A stretch of DNA of 64,000 nucleotides from positions 1,550,001 through 1,614,000 of the forward strand of contig NZ_QGDO01000001.1 of NCBI RefSeq assembly GCF_003149185.1. Direction: 5' to 3'. The translations under genes and the position numbers were made by a program. Positions 26,487 to 35,749 of this stretch are shown in pieces. Every line of letters starts with the position of its first letter. Positions within the stretch are counted from its first letter, which is position 1. Source of the DNA: Sediminitomix flava. GTDB taxonomy: Bacteria; Bacteroidota; Bacteroidia; Cytophagales; Flammeovirgaceae. Under the pieces are notes generated by a model. That model saw only the letters and a list, made by a program, of their open reading frames with translations, did not search any database and was not told the DNA's origin.

Positions 26487-27131
26487 TTATTCGATATCTA
26501 TAATCTCATAGATGATTTTTTCGTACTGAGGACTTAAAAAACCACCCGAGTTAACATAAGTTCTTCCAAGAGGCACTTTGCTTCTATTGCTGATATCGTG
26601 CTCTTCTATTCGAGATTCAACACCTCCACCAAAAACAGGGGTTGTAATTTTCAATCTGACTGTGTAATTATTTGAAGTCGGATTATGAAGGTAAATCCAT
26701 CCTCCGTAAGCTTCGTAGTCAGACTCTAGCAGTACGGCATTCAAATCTTTGTTGGCACTTCTAGTCGAGTAAACTTGAAAAGAACTGATCTGATCATTCC
26801 AGAAATCACTCACGGAATGAGTTGTCCAATTACCTTGTAACTCTTCGCTTTTTCCTTGAAAATTGGGTTGCTCGTATACTACAATAGTCCAACCTGTCGG
26901 AATACTCAAAGAGCTTATTCTATCATCCCATTCATCAATATCAGACCCTGCCCAACTTTCAGAAACCACCGTATTTTTCCCTTTAAAATTGGGGTGTTCA
27001 TAGAGTACTATTCCTTTAGAATCTTTACGTTGATTCTCTGAGCGCTGCTGAATATTATCATTGTCATAATTCCCTATCGAAGGAAAGAAAATGAGCAATA
27101 AGGGGAGACTCAAAATGTATAAGTTTTTCAT
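26487..27131 (-). CDS. Exported beta/gamma-crystallin-domain protein
   Basis: 214 residues from the ATG at 27131, which directly precedes a signal peptide (MKNLYILSLPLLLIFF). It has two beta/gamma-crystallin Greek-key motifs side by side (about 35-120): VLYEHPNFKGKN with DDRISSLSIP, then VVYEQPNFQGKS with NDQISSFQVY. The paired (N/D)(D/Q)xISS segments match the Ca-binding signature of microbial beta/gamma-crystallins. The C-terminal about 80 residues are beta-rich and unassigned. Probably a secreted or periplasmic Ca-binding protein. Confidence 0.8.
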   Translation of the reverse strand: MKNLYILSLPLLLIFFPSIGNYDNDNIQQRSENQRKDSKGIVLYEHPNFKGKNTVVSESWAGSDIDEWDDRISSLSIPTGWTIVVYEQPNFQGKSEELQGNWTTHSVSDFWNDQISSFQVYSTRSANKDLNAVLLESDYEAYGGWIYLHNPTSNNYTVRLKITTPVFGGGVESRIEEHDISNRSKVPLGRTYVNSGGFLSPQYEKIIYEIIDIE

Positions 27132-27248
27132 AGTGGCTAGCAATTTTTGGATTATACCTTGATGTCTCTTTTGGAAATATCACTTTACAAATGTTGAACA
27201 ATGAATATTTATTAAAAAGTTTCACGCAAGACACAGAGAGCCAAAATG

Positions 27249-27288
27249 AAAAAAGTCACAACCTTTCTCGGTTGAGAAAAGCTGTGAC
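27249..27288 (-). terminator. Terminator after the receiver-domain gene
   Basis: On the minus strand GTCACAGCTTTTCTC and GAGAAAGGTTGTGAC form an interrupted stem followed by TTTTTTC, downstream of the 27321 stop. Confidence 0.75.
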
Positions 27289-27320
27289 CTAAATAATTTT
27301 ATAATAATTAGTAGAGTATC

Positions 27321-27743
27321 CTATTTAGTCGTAAGCTCAAAGAGTTGACTAATTTTAGGTAAATGATCCTCTGTTAGAGGTTTTGAGATAAACATATCGA
27401 CATACTCATTCTTAACGACTCTGTCTATATCTCGTTGATTGTCAGTGTTAGATAAGATAACTAGTTTTATCCTATTTTTTAGATCTTCGGGAAAGCTTTC
27501 AAATTCGAAAAGAAAAACAAAACCATCCACAATCGGCATATTGATATCTAAAAAAATAATACTAGGAAGAAGTTCTGGAGTTTCTTGCCAAGTAAGAGAT
27601 AAATATTCTAAAGCACTTTTCCCCGAGTTTTTAATAGAAACTACCTGAGAAAAATCTGTGAGTTCTAAAATTCGCTTATGAATAAAGTTATCCGTATCAT
27701 TATCATCTACCAACAATACATGACGTACTGTTTTATTATCCAT
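27321..27743 (-). CDS. Stand-alone receiver-domain (REC) response regulator
   Basis: 140 residues that are only a CheY-like receiver: VLLVDDNDTDNFIHKRILE with the acidic pocket, phospho-acceptor Asp66 in FLDINMPIVDG, the Thr/Ser position in VILSNTDN, and switch Lys in FISKPLTEDHL. No output domain, so it must act by protein-protein contact. This N-terminal LVDDNxxDNFIHKR pattern is common in Bacteroidota single-domain regulators placed next to hybrid or orphan kinases. It follows the kinase/K+ channel pair on the same strand after a 133-base gap, which makes it the obvious phosphotransfer partner of that kinase. Confidence 0.92.
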   Translation of the reverse strand: MDNKTVRHVLLVDDNDTDNFIHKRILELTDFSQVVSIKNSGKSALEYLSLTWQETPELLPSIIFLDINMPIVDGFVFLFEFESFPEDLKNRIKLVILSNTDNQRDIDRVVKNEYVDMFISKPLTEDHLPKISQLFELTTK

Positions 27744-27876
27744 CGTTAAAATATTGTAGTAATAAAAAATGGAATAATGGTAATAGTAAATAAATATCCT
27801 TTACGAAGTAAAAGTAAGGATTAATCCATGAAATATGATAGGATTTCTTATTTAAATTTATTTACAAATATGAATT

Positions 27877-28959
27877 TTACAAGTGACGCTCTAAGTCTGT
27901 CCACTTGAAGTCTGCAGGTCCTAAAATTGAAATCAAAGAATCGTCAGTAATTACAGTCTCCGACGGTGGGCAAGTAGAATAATTCCCATTTTCGATTAAA
28001 GCAAAAAGGTTACAATTAATACCGTAAGTTTGCTTTACATCTAATATTTTTTGTTCAAGCTCACCCCAAGTCCAACCTACTTGTCTAGACGGTTTTACGG
28101 TCATAGGATTCGCTCCTGCTGTATTACTCAATAGTTGCTCTATAATTGGAGCTGAATAAGGGTCTTGACATTCTTGTACAACAGCCAATGTATCAAGGTT
28201 TGCATAGATTGCAGTAGACTTATTTTTATCAAACATCCAAGCATTGTTTGAGTCTACCAACATATGGATAATACGTGTTTTTTCAGTCGTGAAACGATCT
28301 ACCAAATCTACAATTGTTTTAGTTGATGCATCAGACTGTCTATCATCTTTATTTACAGGATAAACAATAACGGCTTTATTATCACAGATTTTAGCTCTCT
28401 CGTAAGTTTCCTTGCTTAGGCCATCACCTTTAATAAAATGAACATTTGGTATCTGCTGAATATCTACAGGCAACTCTTCTATTCGATCATCTACAATACA
28501 AATCCCGATCTCTTTCTCAACATTTCTGAGCTCAGAAATTAACTGCTTCAATAAACTTCCTCCTGGGAAATTAAAAATTACGTAACCGTCTGAAAATGGA
28601 TTATCCATAAGCCCTAAACGTTTCTTTTCTTTAAGATGTGCTTTATAATCAAATACCGCAGAAAACAGGGCTCCAATCTGAGCTATCCCCATTGTCCCAA
28701 TGATCATGGTAATAATTCTTCCCCACGTGCTTTCTGCAGGACTGTTTCCATACCCAACTGTAGTAAGCGTTTGCCAACCTTGCCAGATCGATTCTTCAAA
28801 AGATGTACCTTCTGTATACCAAAAGCCTACCGCAAAAATACCCCATAAACCAATGCTGATAAAACAAGAGTAAATCAACCAACGTCCATACTGGTTTTTG
28901 GTAAGGCTATCTAATCGGTTCCATCTTTTTTTAAATCGTTCTTTAATGTAAAAAATCAT
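27877..28959 (-). CDS. Two-helix potassium channel with TrkA-N (RCK-like) cytoplasmic domain
   Basis: Ion_trans_2-type K+ channel. Two membrane helices (about 30-48 and 80-102) bracket a pore loop with selectivity filter TLTTVGYGNSP (TTVGYG at 66-71). A cytoplasmic regulatory region follows (about 115-260): FNFPGGSLLKQLI replaces the canonical GxGxxG nucleotide loop; VIKGDG-like VHFIKGDGLSKETYERAKI is the RCK/TrkA-N strand pattern. The C-terminal part may be a TrkA-C-like unit. Its start overlaps the upstream histidine kinase by 4 bases, so expression is coupled. Gating ligand unknown. Confidence 0.9.
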   Translation of the reverse strand: MIFYIKERFKKRWNRLDSLTKNQYGRWLIYSCFISIGLWGIFAVGFWYTEGTSFEESIWQGWQTLTTVGYGNSPAESTWGRIITMIIGTMGIAQIGALFSAVFDYKAHLKEKKRLGLMDNPFSDGYVIFNFPGGSLLKQLISELRNVEKEIGICIVDDRIEELPVDIQQIPNVHFIKGDGLSKETYERAKICDNKAVIVYPVNKDDRQSDASTKTIVDLVDRFTTEKTRIIHMLVDSNNAWMFDKNKSTAIYANLDTLAVVQECQDPYSAPIIEQLLSNTAGANPMTVKPSRQVGWTWGELEQKILDVKQTYGINCNLFALIENGNYSTCPPSETVITDDSLISILGPADFKWTDLERHL

Positions 28960-30839
28960 ACCTTCTCGCTATTTTCAGTTGTCTTCGCAGGCTCTAGTGC
29001 ATGATTTGGAAGTTGTAAAATAAAAGTTGTTCCCTCCCCTTCAATGCTTCTAAGCTCAATTTTTCCATGATTACGAAGTATAAATTCATGAGACAACATG
29101 AGTCCGATACCTGTGCCTTTTTCTTGTGCTGTTCCTGACTTCGTGAAAGTTTTGTCTGAAGAGAAGATCGTTTCTGCTTCGTCTTCACTCATTCCAATAC
29201 CATTATCTTCAATGTTGATCTCAGTCAGTACTTCGTCTTTAGTACGAGCAAATATAAAAATTTCCCCTTTGGAATTTGTGAATTTGATAGCATTGGAGAC
29301 CAAATTTCTGATAATAAAGTTTAGCATATCAGGGTCTGCATACACTTCCAATTCGGTAGACACATTAAAATGTACTTCTATATTTTTACTTTGAAGTTGA
29401 GGTGAAAGCAATTCTAAAGTAGTATCGAAAGCTTCACTTAAATTGATCAATTCAGGGTTGACAACTACATGATCCATCTGAGACCTTGACCATGCCAATA
29501 GGTTTTCCAACAGATTTGAAATATTCTCTGTGGACAATAACATTTCTTTCGAAAGCTGCTGAATCTCTTCTTGAGTAAAAGCATCTGCATGATCGCTCAT
29601 AATTTTGAAGAATCCTTTCTGAGCCGAAAGAGGCCCTTTCAAATCATGAGAAATGATTGAAAATAGTTTTGTTTTGAGCGTATTCGATTCTTTGTGAGCT
29701 TTTTCAGATTGCAACAATTGAAGATTGACAGACTTTAAGACATTATTATGCGTCACAAGTCGATGATGTTGTTTTCTGATTTCTGTTACTTGAACATAAA
29801 TTTTTCGGAAAAGTGAATTGATTGCCAAAGTAAGCACTTCAGTGTTCTTGTTATGCTTCCCTCCTTCTATAAGTTGCAACTTATCATAGCTCCCTTGCTC
29901 TGTAATTTCTTTGATTTTACGCGTAAGCGAAGTTATTGGGTTTGATAAATACCTCGTTAAAAAGAAAGTCATTAAGACCGAAATCAGAATACTACTACCC
30001 AATAAATAGTTGAAAGCTCTTGTAATCTGATCGTAGGAATTATGGATTTTACTTTCAAAAAGAGTATTTATTTTATCAAATGAAGAGTTAATAAAATACC
30101 TCAGATTCTCCACATATTGAATTTGACCAGGTGTTTCATACTCGCCCAATTCCCGATTGAGTTCAAAATACTCACTTGCATTTTCTACAAAAGAAATCAG
30201 TTGGTGTCCTATTTTAGCTTTTGATTCGGGATTAGTCTCTAAAAAGTGATTTACGCTCATCTTTACCTGATCCAAATGAGCAAATATGATTAGCTCCTTC
30301 TTTTCATTTGTATTCAGTGCATAGAATAGATCAATCAACTCTTGATGCAATTTAGTAGGGATTTCCCCTTTTAGAGTAGATATTTTTTTATGCTGAAGAA
30401 AAAGATTCCCCTTCAAACCATTCTGACTATCCCCTCTCTGTAAATGCTTATTGAATAAATTGAGGTAAGCACTATCATACACATTTATCAAACTATCGAC
30501 TTCATATAAATCGATAATTTCATCATCATGCATGATCGTTTGTTCTAAACCTTCCAATTTAACCTTAATTTCTTGAAGGTGCGTTTTTCTCTCATTCAGA
30601 AAACGTAGACGGGACTTCCGATCCAGATTAGTAGAATTGAAGTCTGCATATAATGCCCTTGCATCGTTCTGAAAATAATAAGAGATATTTATATCGATAC
30701 GATAAAGCCACGATTTAGCCACATTTAGGTGCTCACTTTTATTCAGTAGGTAAAAACTAAAAACGGAAACCGTACTGATAAGAATAGTAAAGCTACTAAA
30801 GGCTAGCAATAGTTGTATGTTGATGGATTTCTTACGCAT
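28956..30839 (-). CDS. Membrane sensor histidine kinase with long extracytoplasmic domain
   Basis: 627 residues. TM1 is at about 9-31, a helical extracytoplasmic sensor at about 35-280, TM2 at about 283-303, then a HAMP-like linker (RYLSNPITSLTRKIKEITEQ), a coiled region, and the kinase core: H-box KLFSIISHDLKGPL (near residue 400), N-box NLVSNAIKFTNSKG, G1 DNGIGMSEDEAETIF, G2 GTGIGLMLSHEFI. The core is complete and should be active. No receiver is fused. It is first in an apparent operon with a K+ channel (4-bp overlap) and a receiver protein. The helical sensor resembles four-helix-bundle sensors, but I cannot name the ligand. Confidence 0.93.
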   Translation of the reverse strand: MRKKSINIQLLLAFSSFTILISTVSVFSFYLLNKSEHLNVAKSWLYRIDINISYYFQNDARALYADFNSTNLDRKSRLRFLNERKTHLQEIKVKLEGLEQTIMHDDEIIDLYEVDSLINVYDSAYLNLFNKHLQRGDSQNGLKGNLFLQHKKISTLKGEIPTKLHQELIDLFYALNTNEKKELIIFAHLDQVKMSVNHFLETNPESKAKIGHQLISFVENASEYFELNRELGEYETPGQIQYVENLRYFINSSFDKINTLFESKIHNSYDQITRAFNYLLGSSILISVLMTFFLTRYLSNPITSLTRKIKEITEQGSYDKLQLIEGGKHNKNTEVLTLAINSLFRKIYVQVTEIRKQHHRLVTHNNVLKSVNLQLLQSEKAHKESNTLKTKLFSIISHDLKGPLSAQKGFFKIMSDHADAFTQEEIQQLSKEMLLSTENISNLLENLLAWSRSQMDHVVVNPELINLSEAFDTTLELLSPQLQSKNIEVHFNVSTELEVYADPDMLNFIIRNLVSNAIKFTNSKGEIFIFARTKDEVLTEINIEDNGIGMSEDEAETIFSSDKTFTKSGTAQEKGTGIGLMLSHEFILRNHGKIELRSIEGEGTTFILQLPNHALEPAKTTENSEKV

Positions 30840-31058
30840 AAAGCGTTGAATTTAGCGTATGAGCAAAAGAATGATATAAACTGAAATGTACTCTGTCCTT
30901 CCTCTTAAATTTTGGACATTAGTCTCTAAAAAAATTTATAGCGCAAGCTAAAAAATTTCCAATAAATATTAGAGTGAAATATTGTCTTCTTAGTACTAAA
31001 ATTCTAACTTTCTTTGAATATAGTAAAAATTAACCACTCTTCTTTAGCTACTTAGCAT

Positions 31059-32396
31059 ATGCACATAGTAATCATTGGCAATGGTATTGCAGGTGTCACC
31101 ACTGCTCGGAATATTCGTAAAAAAAGTAGCGCTCGTATTACCATCATTTCATCAGAGTCTCAATACTTCTATTCAAGGACTGCACTCATGTATATTTATA
31201 TGGGGCATATGAAACTTGAACACACACAACCTTATGAAAATGATTTCTGGAAAAAGAATGATATAGAGCTAGTTTTCAAGCATGTTGAAAAGGTTTCTCC
31301 CAACCAAAAGACGCTGCACCTTTCCGATGACAGTATAATTAGCTATGATAAACTTGTGATAGCTACAGGTTCAAAATCAAGAAAGTTAGGTGTAGAAGGG
31401 GAAGACTGCAAAGGCGTCCAAGGCTTGTACGGTTTACAAGATTTAGAAAACCTAGAAGAGATTTCTCACACCATAAAACATGCTGTTGTTGTAGGAGGAG
31501 GATTAATCGGGATTGAATTAGCTGAAATGCTACTTTCTAGAAAAATCCCAGTTACAATTCTTGTCAGAGAGAAAGGGTATTGGGGAAATGTCTTACCACA
31601 TCAAGAATCTGAAACCGTTAAACGCATCATCAGCCAACATCATGCAGACTTAAGATTACAAACTACAGTTGAGCGTATTATAGAAGATGACAACGGGCAT
31701 GTAAAGGCTATTGAAACGAATACAGGTGAAATCATAGATTGCCAATTTGTTGGTGTAACAGTAGGGGTTGTTCCAAATATTGATTTTCTGAAAGAATCAA
31801 AAATAGAAACTGACAGAGGAATATTAGTTAATGAATTCTTAGAAACTAATGTTTCCAACATCTATGCTGTTGGAGATTGTGCTCAACATAGACAACCACC
31901 TGTGGGCAGAAGACCTATCGAACAAGTATGGTATACAGGACGTATGCAAGGCGAAGTTTTGGCTGACAACTTATTGGGTAAAGTCAGAGCTTACCAACCC
32001 GATAACTGGTTTAACTCAGCCAAATTTTTTCATTTAGAATACCAAACTTATGGAATTGTAAAACCACAACTTGAACCTGATGAACAAACCTTCTATTGGC
32101 AAGATAAAAAAACGGATAAATTGGTTCGGTTTGTTTTTGGTAATGAGGACTTCGAATTAAGGGGAGTCAACCTACTAGGAATACGATTTAGACATGAGGT
32201 TTGTAATCGATGGATTAATGAAAAACGAAATATTGAATATGTCTTAGAACATCTTGAGGAGGTCAACTTCGACCCAGAGTTCTATAAAAACTATCATGCA
32301 GAAATCATTACGAAGTTTAATGATGAGTATCCACAATTCAATGTTCAAGTTCCTAGTAAAAACTTCTTCCAAAAAATTGCTGAATTGATTTCTTAG
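31059..32396 (+). CDS. FAD/NAD(P)-dependent pyridine-nucleotide-disulfide oxidoreductase
   Basis: Flavoprotein of the NirB/rubredoxin-reductase-like class. FAD-binding GNGIAG motif at 7-12, ATG motif YDKLVIATGSKSR, NAD(P)-binding VVVGGGLIGIELAEML (about 146-160), and second FAD motif IYAVGDCAQHR (about 267). The CxxC of disulfide reductases is absent. After about residue 320 comes an extra C-terminal region of 120 residues that I cannot assign. 445 residues. Electron partner unknown; the rubredoxin-tailed protein at 61906 is a conceivable but distant candidate. Confidence 0.85.
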   Translation: MHIVIIGNGIAGVTTARNIRKKSSARITIISSESQYFYSRTALMYIYMGHMKLEHTQPYENDFWKKNDIELVFKHVEKVSPNQKTLHLSDDSIISYDKLVIATGSKSRKLGVEGEDCKGVQGLYGLQDLENLEEISHTIKHAVVVGGGLIGIELAEMLLSRKIPVTILVREKGYWGNVLPHQESETVKRIISQHHADLRLQTTVERIIEDDNGHVKAIETNTGEIIDCQFVGVTVGVVPNIDFLKESKIETDRGILVNEFLETNVSNIYAVGDCAQHRQPPVGRRPIEQVWYTGRMQGEVLADNLLGKVRAYQPDNWFNSAKFFHLEYQTYGIVKPQLEPDEQTFYWQDKKTDKLVRFVFGNEDFELRGVNLLGIRFRHEVCNRWINEKRNIEYVLEHLEEVNFDPEFYKNYHAEIITKFNDEYPQFNVQVPSKNFFQKIAELIS

Positions 32397-32400
32397 CATA

Positions 32401-32437
32401 AAAAAATCCCCACACCACCTAAAGGTATGGGGATTTT
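32401..32437. terminator. Bidirectional terminator between oxidoreductase and aroQ
   Basis: AAAATCCCCA-ACC and GGT-TGGGGATTTT stem with A/T runs either side, between converging genes. Confidence 0.8.
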
Positions 32438-32457
32438 CACTTTAGTAAATAAAATAA

Positions 32458-32895
32458 TTATTGCTGTTGCAACAAGAAATCTATAGCCATCTGATAGCCA
32501 TATAATCCAAAACCAGCCATAACTCCTACACAGTTGGCAGAAAGGTAACTTTTGTGTCTGAATGCTTCTCTCTTATGCACATTAGAAATATGTACCTCAA
32601 TTGTTGGCGTTGTCACTGCAGCTAAAGCATCTGCTATTGCAATAGAAGTATGTGTATATGCTCCAGCATTGAGTACTATACCATCAAAATCGAAACCTAT
32701 TTCGTGTATCTTATCTATCATTTCCCCTTCTATATTTGATTGGAAATAATACAATTCAGCTACTTCTTCGTATTTCTGTTTGATCTCCTCAAAGTATGAT
32801 TCAAAATCTTGCGAACCATAAATGGTAGGCTCTCTTTTCCCTAAAAGATTTAAGTTAGGGCCATTCAGAATCAATATTTTATTTTTAGTACTCAT
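32458..32895 (-). CDS. aroQ: Type II 3-dehydroquinate dehydratase
   Basis: Third step of the shikimate pathway (3-dehydroquinate to 3-dehydroshikimate). Signature blocks NGPNLNLLGKREPTIYG (catalytic Arg and Tyr), FQSNIEGEMIDKI, LNAGAYTHTSIAIADAL and EVHISNVHKREAFRHKS (catalytic His). 145 residues, the expected size for the dodecameric type II enzyme. Single gene. Confidence 0.98.
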   Translation of the reverse strand: MSTKNKILILNGPNLNLLGKREPTIYGSQDFESYFEEIKQKYEEVAELYYFQSNIEGEMIDKIHEIGFDFDGIVLNAGAYTHTSIAIADALAAVTTPTIEVHISNVHKREAFRHKSYLSANCVGVMAGFGLYGYQMAIDFLLQQQ

Positions 32896-33089
32896 AATTA
32901 TTTCTCTTCTGTTCTCTTTTAGTTCTTAACGACCAAGCCTGTTTCATATTCAATCGAACTGTATTTTTTTTCTCTTAAACAGAAACATTTCTTGCCTAGT
33001 CTCTAATAATAAGCACCAAAGCTTACTTACTGAAAAAATCTTAATACTTTTTCTTGTTCGCTTTTATGTAAATCGTGTATTTCTACTGA

Positions 33090-33725
33090 ATGAATTCTAA
33101 AAATATACTTTCGCATCTAACCCCAAGACGCGTATTTATCATTCTGTCCTCATTTTGCATTTTTAGTGCTTCTTGTGTAGTACAGGTCAATTCAAGATAT
33201 GATAAAGATGCTCCATCTGAGAAGTATTTGACATACACCGTGAAAATGCCTTCCGAAAATGAGAAAGGCGCTGAACTACCTGTTTATGTCCCACCTTTAG
33301 CTATTAAACAAGTAATTAAAAGTATAAATAGTGAAATGCGATTCCGACAGTATGAAGAAGCTGAAGAAGGTGCAGACATCTCCGTTCACATTTATTTCCG
33401 TGTTGATGATGAAGTAAAAATGGATCCGAAATATTATTACAGAAATACAGCTAAAATGTATGGAAGATATGTCGGTTATGACCTTAGTATCGCCAAAAAA
33501 TTAAATCCATTAGATTACCCTGCAGGTACTTTGTTCATTGATGTAGTAGATAATGCACAGGATAAATTGATTTGGTACGGGATCGGAGAGTCTACGGTTC
33601 TAATGGAAAATTATGATGGCGATGAAATTGAACGAATGATTAGTGATATTTTCTTCCGTTATCCTTTTGTAGCTGGTGTAGAAGGAAAATCTAACCTGGC
33701 CAAAGAAGTAAAAAAGAGACAATAA
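33090..33725 (+). CDS. DUF4136-type lipoprotein
   Basis: 211 residues with an N-terminal lipoprotein signal (FSASC, Cys29). The mature part fits the DUF4136 pattern: residues 65-100 form a helix plus strand (AIKQVIKSINSEMRFRQYEE, ADISVHIYFRV), then a YPAGTLFIDVVDNAQDKLIW block (W-x-G-x-x-E) and a C-terminal helix with the FFRYPF ending. DUF4136 proteins are envelope lipoproteins of unknown function. Start is at an ATG preceded by AT-rich sequence with no clear ribosome site, as is usual here. Confidence 0.75.
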   Translation: MNSKNILSHLTPRRVFIILSSFCIFSASCVVQVNSRYDKDAPSEKYLTYTVKMPSENEKGAELPVYVPPLAIKQVIKSINSEMRFRQYEEAEEGADISVHIYFRVDDEVKMDPKYYYRNTAKMYGRYVGYDLSIAKKLNPLDYPAGTLFIDVVDNAQDKLIWYGIGESTVLMENYDGDEIERMISDIFFRYPFVAGVEGKSNLAKEVKKRQ

Positions 33726-33910
33726 GCTATCCTCAATAAATAGGAACCATTCTATATTAAATATCATTATATAAACTAGAAGAAGTAATGTAGGAAGAAT
33801 TCTCTACCAAGATTGAGCTTATGGGCAAACTCATCCAGCACACTTATTTCTCCCCTTGCCGATAAGTAAAATATGAATTCTCCTAAAGAATCACCACCAT
33901 CCAAAAAATG

Positions 33911-33942
33911 AAGAGCTACCAAACCCTAGTTGGTAGCTCTTT
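33911..33942. terminator. Bidirectional terminator
   Basis: AAGAGCTACCAA and TTGGTAGCTCTT form a perfect 12-bp stem with a 7-base loop, between the DUF4136 gene and the converging adhesin gene. Confidence 0.85.
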
Positions 33943-33975
33943 CTAATTTATTTCAAACCTTGTCTAAAAATCTGT

Positions 33976-34995
33976 TTATTGGAGGGAAATACTTCCATAA
34001 GATGAGACGATGTGAACAAGTTTGTCGCTGTTCGAATCTCCTTTTATCCCGACATACTCTCCAGAAGTATTTCTTTCTATTTCTCGGATCAGACGATATT
34101 CATCCAAATCATGATCAAAACTTCCATATCGAGTAGAAATATCAAACTTAAAAGAAGTATTACTATCAAACTCAATTTTCACAGAACCATACTTTGATTC
34201 CACATCAATTTCCTCAAATGAAGAGCTTACTTCTTCAATTTTGAAGTTTCCATAACGATTTTCTAGAGAAATACTGCGTTTAAGTTCTTCAATCTTAACG
34301 CCTGAGTAGGCAGATGAACCATTGAGTTTTCCTACAGTTTCAATTTCTACATCACTGTATTTATTATCAAGCTCCAAATTTTCTGTTTCACCTAAGAATA
34401 GGTTTGAGCAATATCTAGCAACTAGACTTCCACGGGTTAGTTTTTCAATAATGGCTTCCGAATAACTCACCTTGATAGTGGTTTTAGAACCTTCCAATTT
34501 TCGGGCTTTCAATCCTCCATAAGCTACGTACAAATCTGTAATACCTGTACGGTTATCGATATAAGATGTACCATACTTGTTTTCTATGTTGATTGGATTT
34601 TCAGCAGGAATCTTAATGTCATAGTTGACCTTAAAACCCGATTTTTTATTGATATTGGTATTATCTGGGGTAATAGTTTCGAAAAAATACTCTCCTGTTA
34701 CGGCATTCACTTCTACATCAATTTCACTCAAAATCTTAGCTGCTTCTTTTTCACTTCTGCCCCAAGCCGTTATTTTGATTGTAACTTCTAAGCGATTTTG
34801 ATCCCAACTTTCAACATGGACATTTCCAAACTTATTCTCAACAACTAACCAATCTGAAGAGCCTACTCCAAATGATTTGTTGATCACTCTTTCTTTCTGG
34901 TAATCTGGTTCTCCTTCTGCGTGTAGAGGAAAATATACTCCTAAAACCATAAGGCTTAGAAGTAATACCCTCAATTTATATATCAATGCTTTCAT
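33976..34995 (-). CDS. Exported beta-helix (DUF4097-like, putative adhesin) protein
   Basis: 339 residues with signal peptide (about 1-26). The body is made of repeating short strands alternating with K/RYG turns: VENKFGNVHVESW, NKYGTSYI, NKYSDVEIETVG, NRYGNFKIEEV, SKYGSVKIEF, TRYGSFDHDL, SSYGSISL. This periodic Y-G-x-hydrophobic pattern is typical of DUF4097/putative-adhesin beta-helices in Bacteroidota. Its start lies 20 bases inside the upstream membrane-protein gene, so it is translationally coupled to the sigma/anti-sigma pair. Confidence 0.8.
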   Translation of the reverse strand: MKALIYKLRVLLLSLMVLGVYFPLHAEGEPDYQKERVINKSFGVGSSDWLVVENKFGNVHVESWDQNRLEVTIKITAWGRSEKEAAKILSEIDVEVNAVTGEYFFETITPDNTNINKKSGFKVNYDIKIPAENPINIENKYGTSYIDNRTGITDLYVAYGGLKARKLEGSKTTIKVSYSEAIIEKLTRGSLVARYCSNLFLGETENLELDNKYSDVEIETVGKLNGSSAYSGVKIEELKRSISLENRYGNFKIEEVSSSFEEIDVESKYGSVKIEFDSNTSFKFDISTRYGSFDHDLDEYRLIREIERNTSGEYVGIKGDSNSDKLVHIVSSYGSISLQ

Positions 34996-35746
34996 CTTTC
35001 TTCTTCTGGTTTTTGTACGTTTCCAATATCTCCAACTGCTTGTCCAATAGATTCAGACGTAATCTCAGATTTTGAAGCATCATTTTTATGACTACTTCGG
35101 TTTCTTGTGTCTCGTCAAGTTCTTCTTTCATTTGTAAATAAGAAGCACTCAATTCAGATAACTCTTCTTCAAAATCACTTTGTAAAATCTCATCCTTGAT
35201 TATGAAACGATGAAGTTCTTTCTGCTTCAAAGAAATCAATGAGAAATAATATTGTTCAGCATTCTGTAATTCAGGATGCGCATTTGCTATACTTTGTGTT
35301 GGCTCATCAAATGTAATTGACGGCTGATTAAGCTGGTAAAAAAGTAATCCCAAACCCAAAATCAGCACAGCAGCTATACTACTTCCCCATTTTATAACTT
35401 TATGGAGCGGAACCATTTTAACTTCTTTTGTTTGCTTTGGTTCTTCGAGTAAGCTCATTTCATTTTCGAGCTTCTTCCACATATTTTCAGGAGGCTGAAA
35501 GACATCGAATTCGTCTTTCTGATTCCGAACACTCTCTTCAAGTTCATGTTCTTCGATTTCTTCTTTTACCGCATCCCAAATTTTTTGAGGAGGTTCTTCG
35601 GTATCCATCAGCGGACGATTGCTTCTGATGAACATTTCTAAATCATCATTGAGCAACTCATCGAACTGATCGAAGTCTAGCTTTTTAGGCTGGTGGACAT
35701 CTAGTTTGTCCTTGTTTTCGGCTATGAAACGTTCCAGTTTATCCAT
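34976..35746 (-). CDS. Putative anti-sigma factor, single-pass membrane protein
   Basis: 256 residues: an acidic cytoplasmic region (1-120) with repeated W-x-x-(V/L)-x-x-E motifs (PPQKIWDAVKEEIEEHELEE; PPENMWKKLENEMSLLEEP), one membrane helix at about 128-147 (WGSSIAAVLILGLGLLFY), and a helical periplasmic part with possible coiled coil. It starts 3 bases after the ECF sigma stop, the usual place for an anti-sigma factor. No zinc-finger ZAS motif is seen. The role is inferred from position and topology. Confidence 0.72.
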   Translation of the reverse strand: MDKLERFIAENKDKLDVHQPKKLDFDQFDELLNDDLEMFIRSNRPLMDTEEPPQKIWDAVKEEIEEHELEESVRNQKDEFDVFQPPENMWKKLENEMSLLEEPKQTKEVKMVPLHKVIKWGSSIAAVLILGLGLLFYQLNQPSITFDEPTQSIANAHPELQNAEQYYFSLISLKQKELHRFIIKDEILQSDFEEELSELSASYLQMKEELDETQETEVVIKMMLQNLRLRLNLLDKQLEILETYKNQKKKDESIDI

Positions 35747-35749
35747 AAT

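Noticed and set aside
33760-33860. Short leftward frame in the DUF4136/adhesin gap
   Set aside because: About 25 codons with no conserved features.
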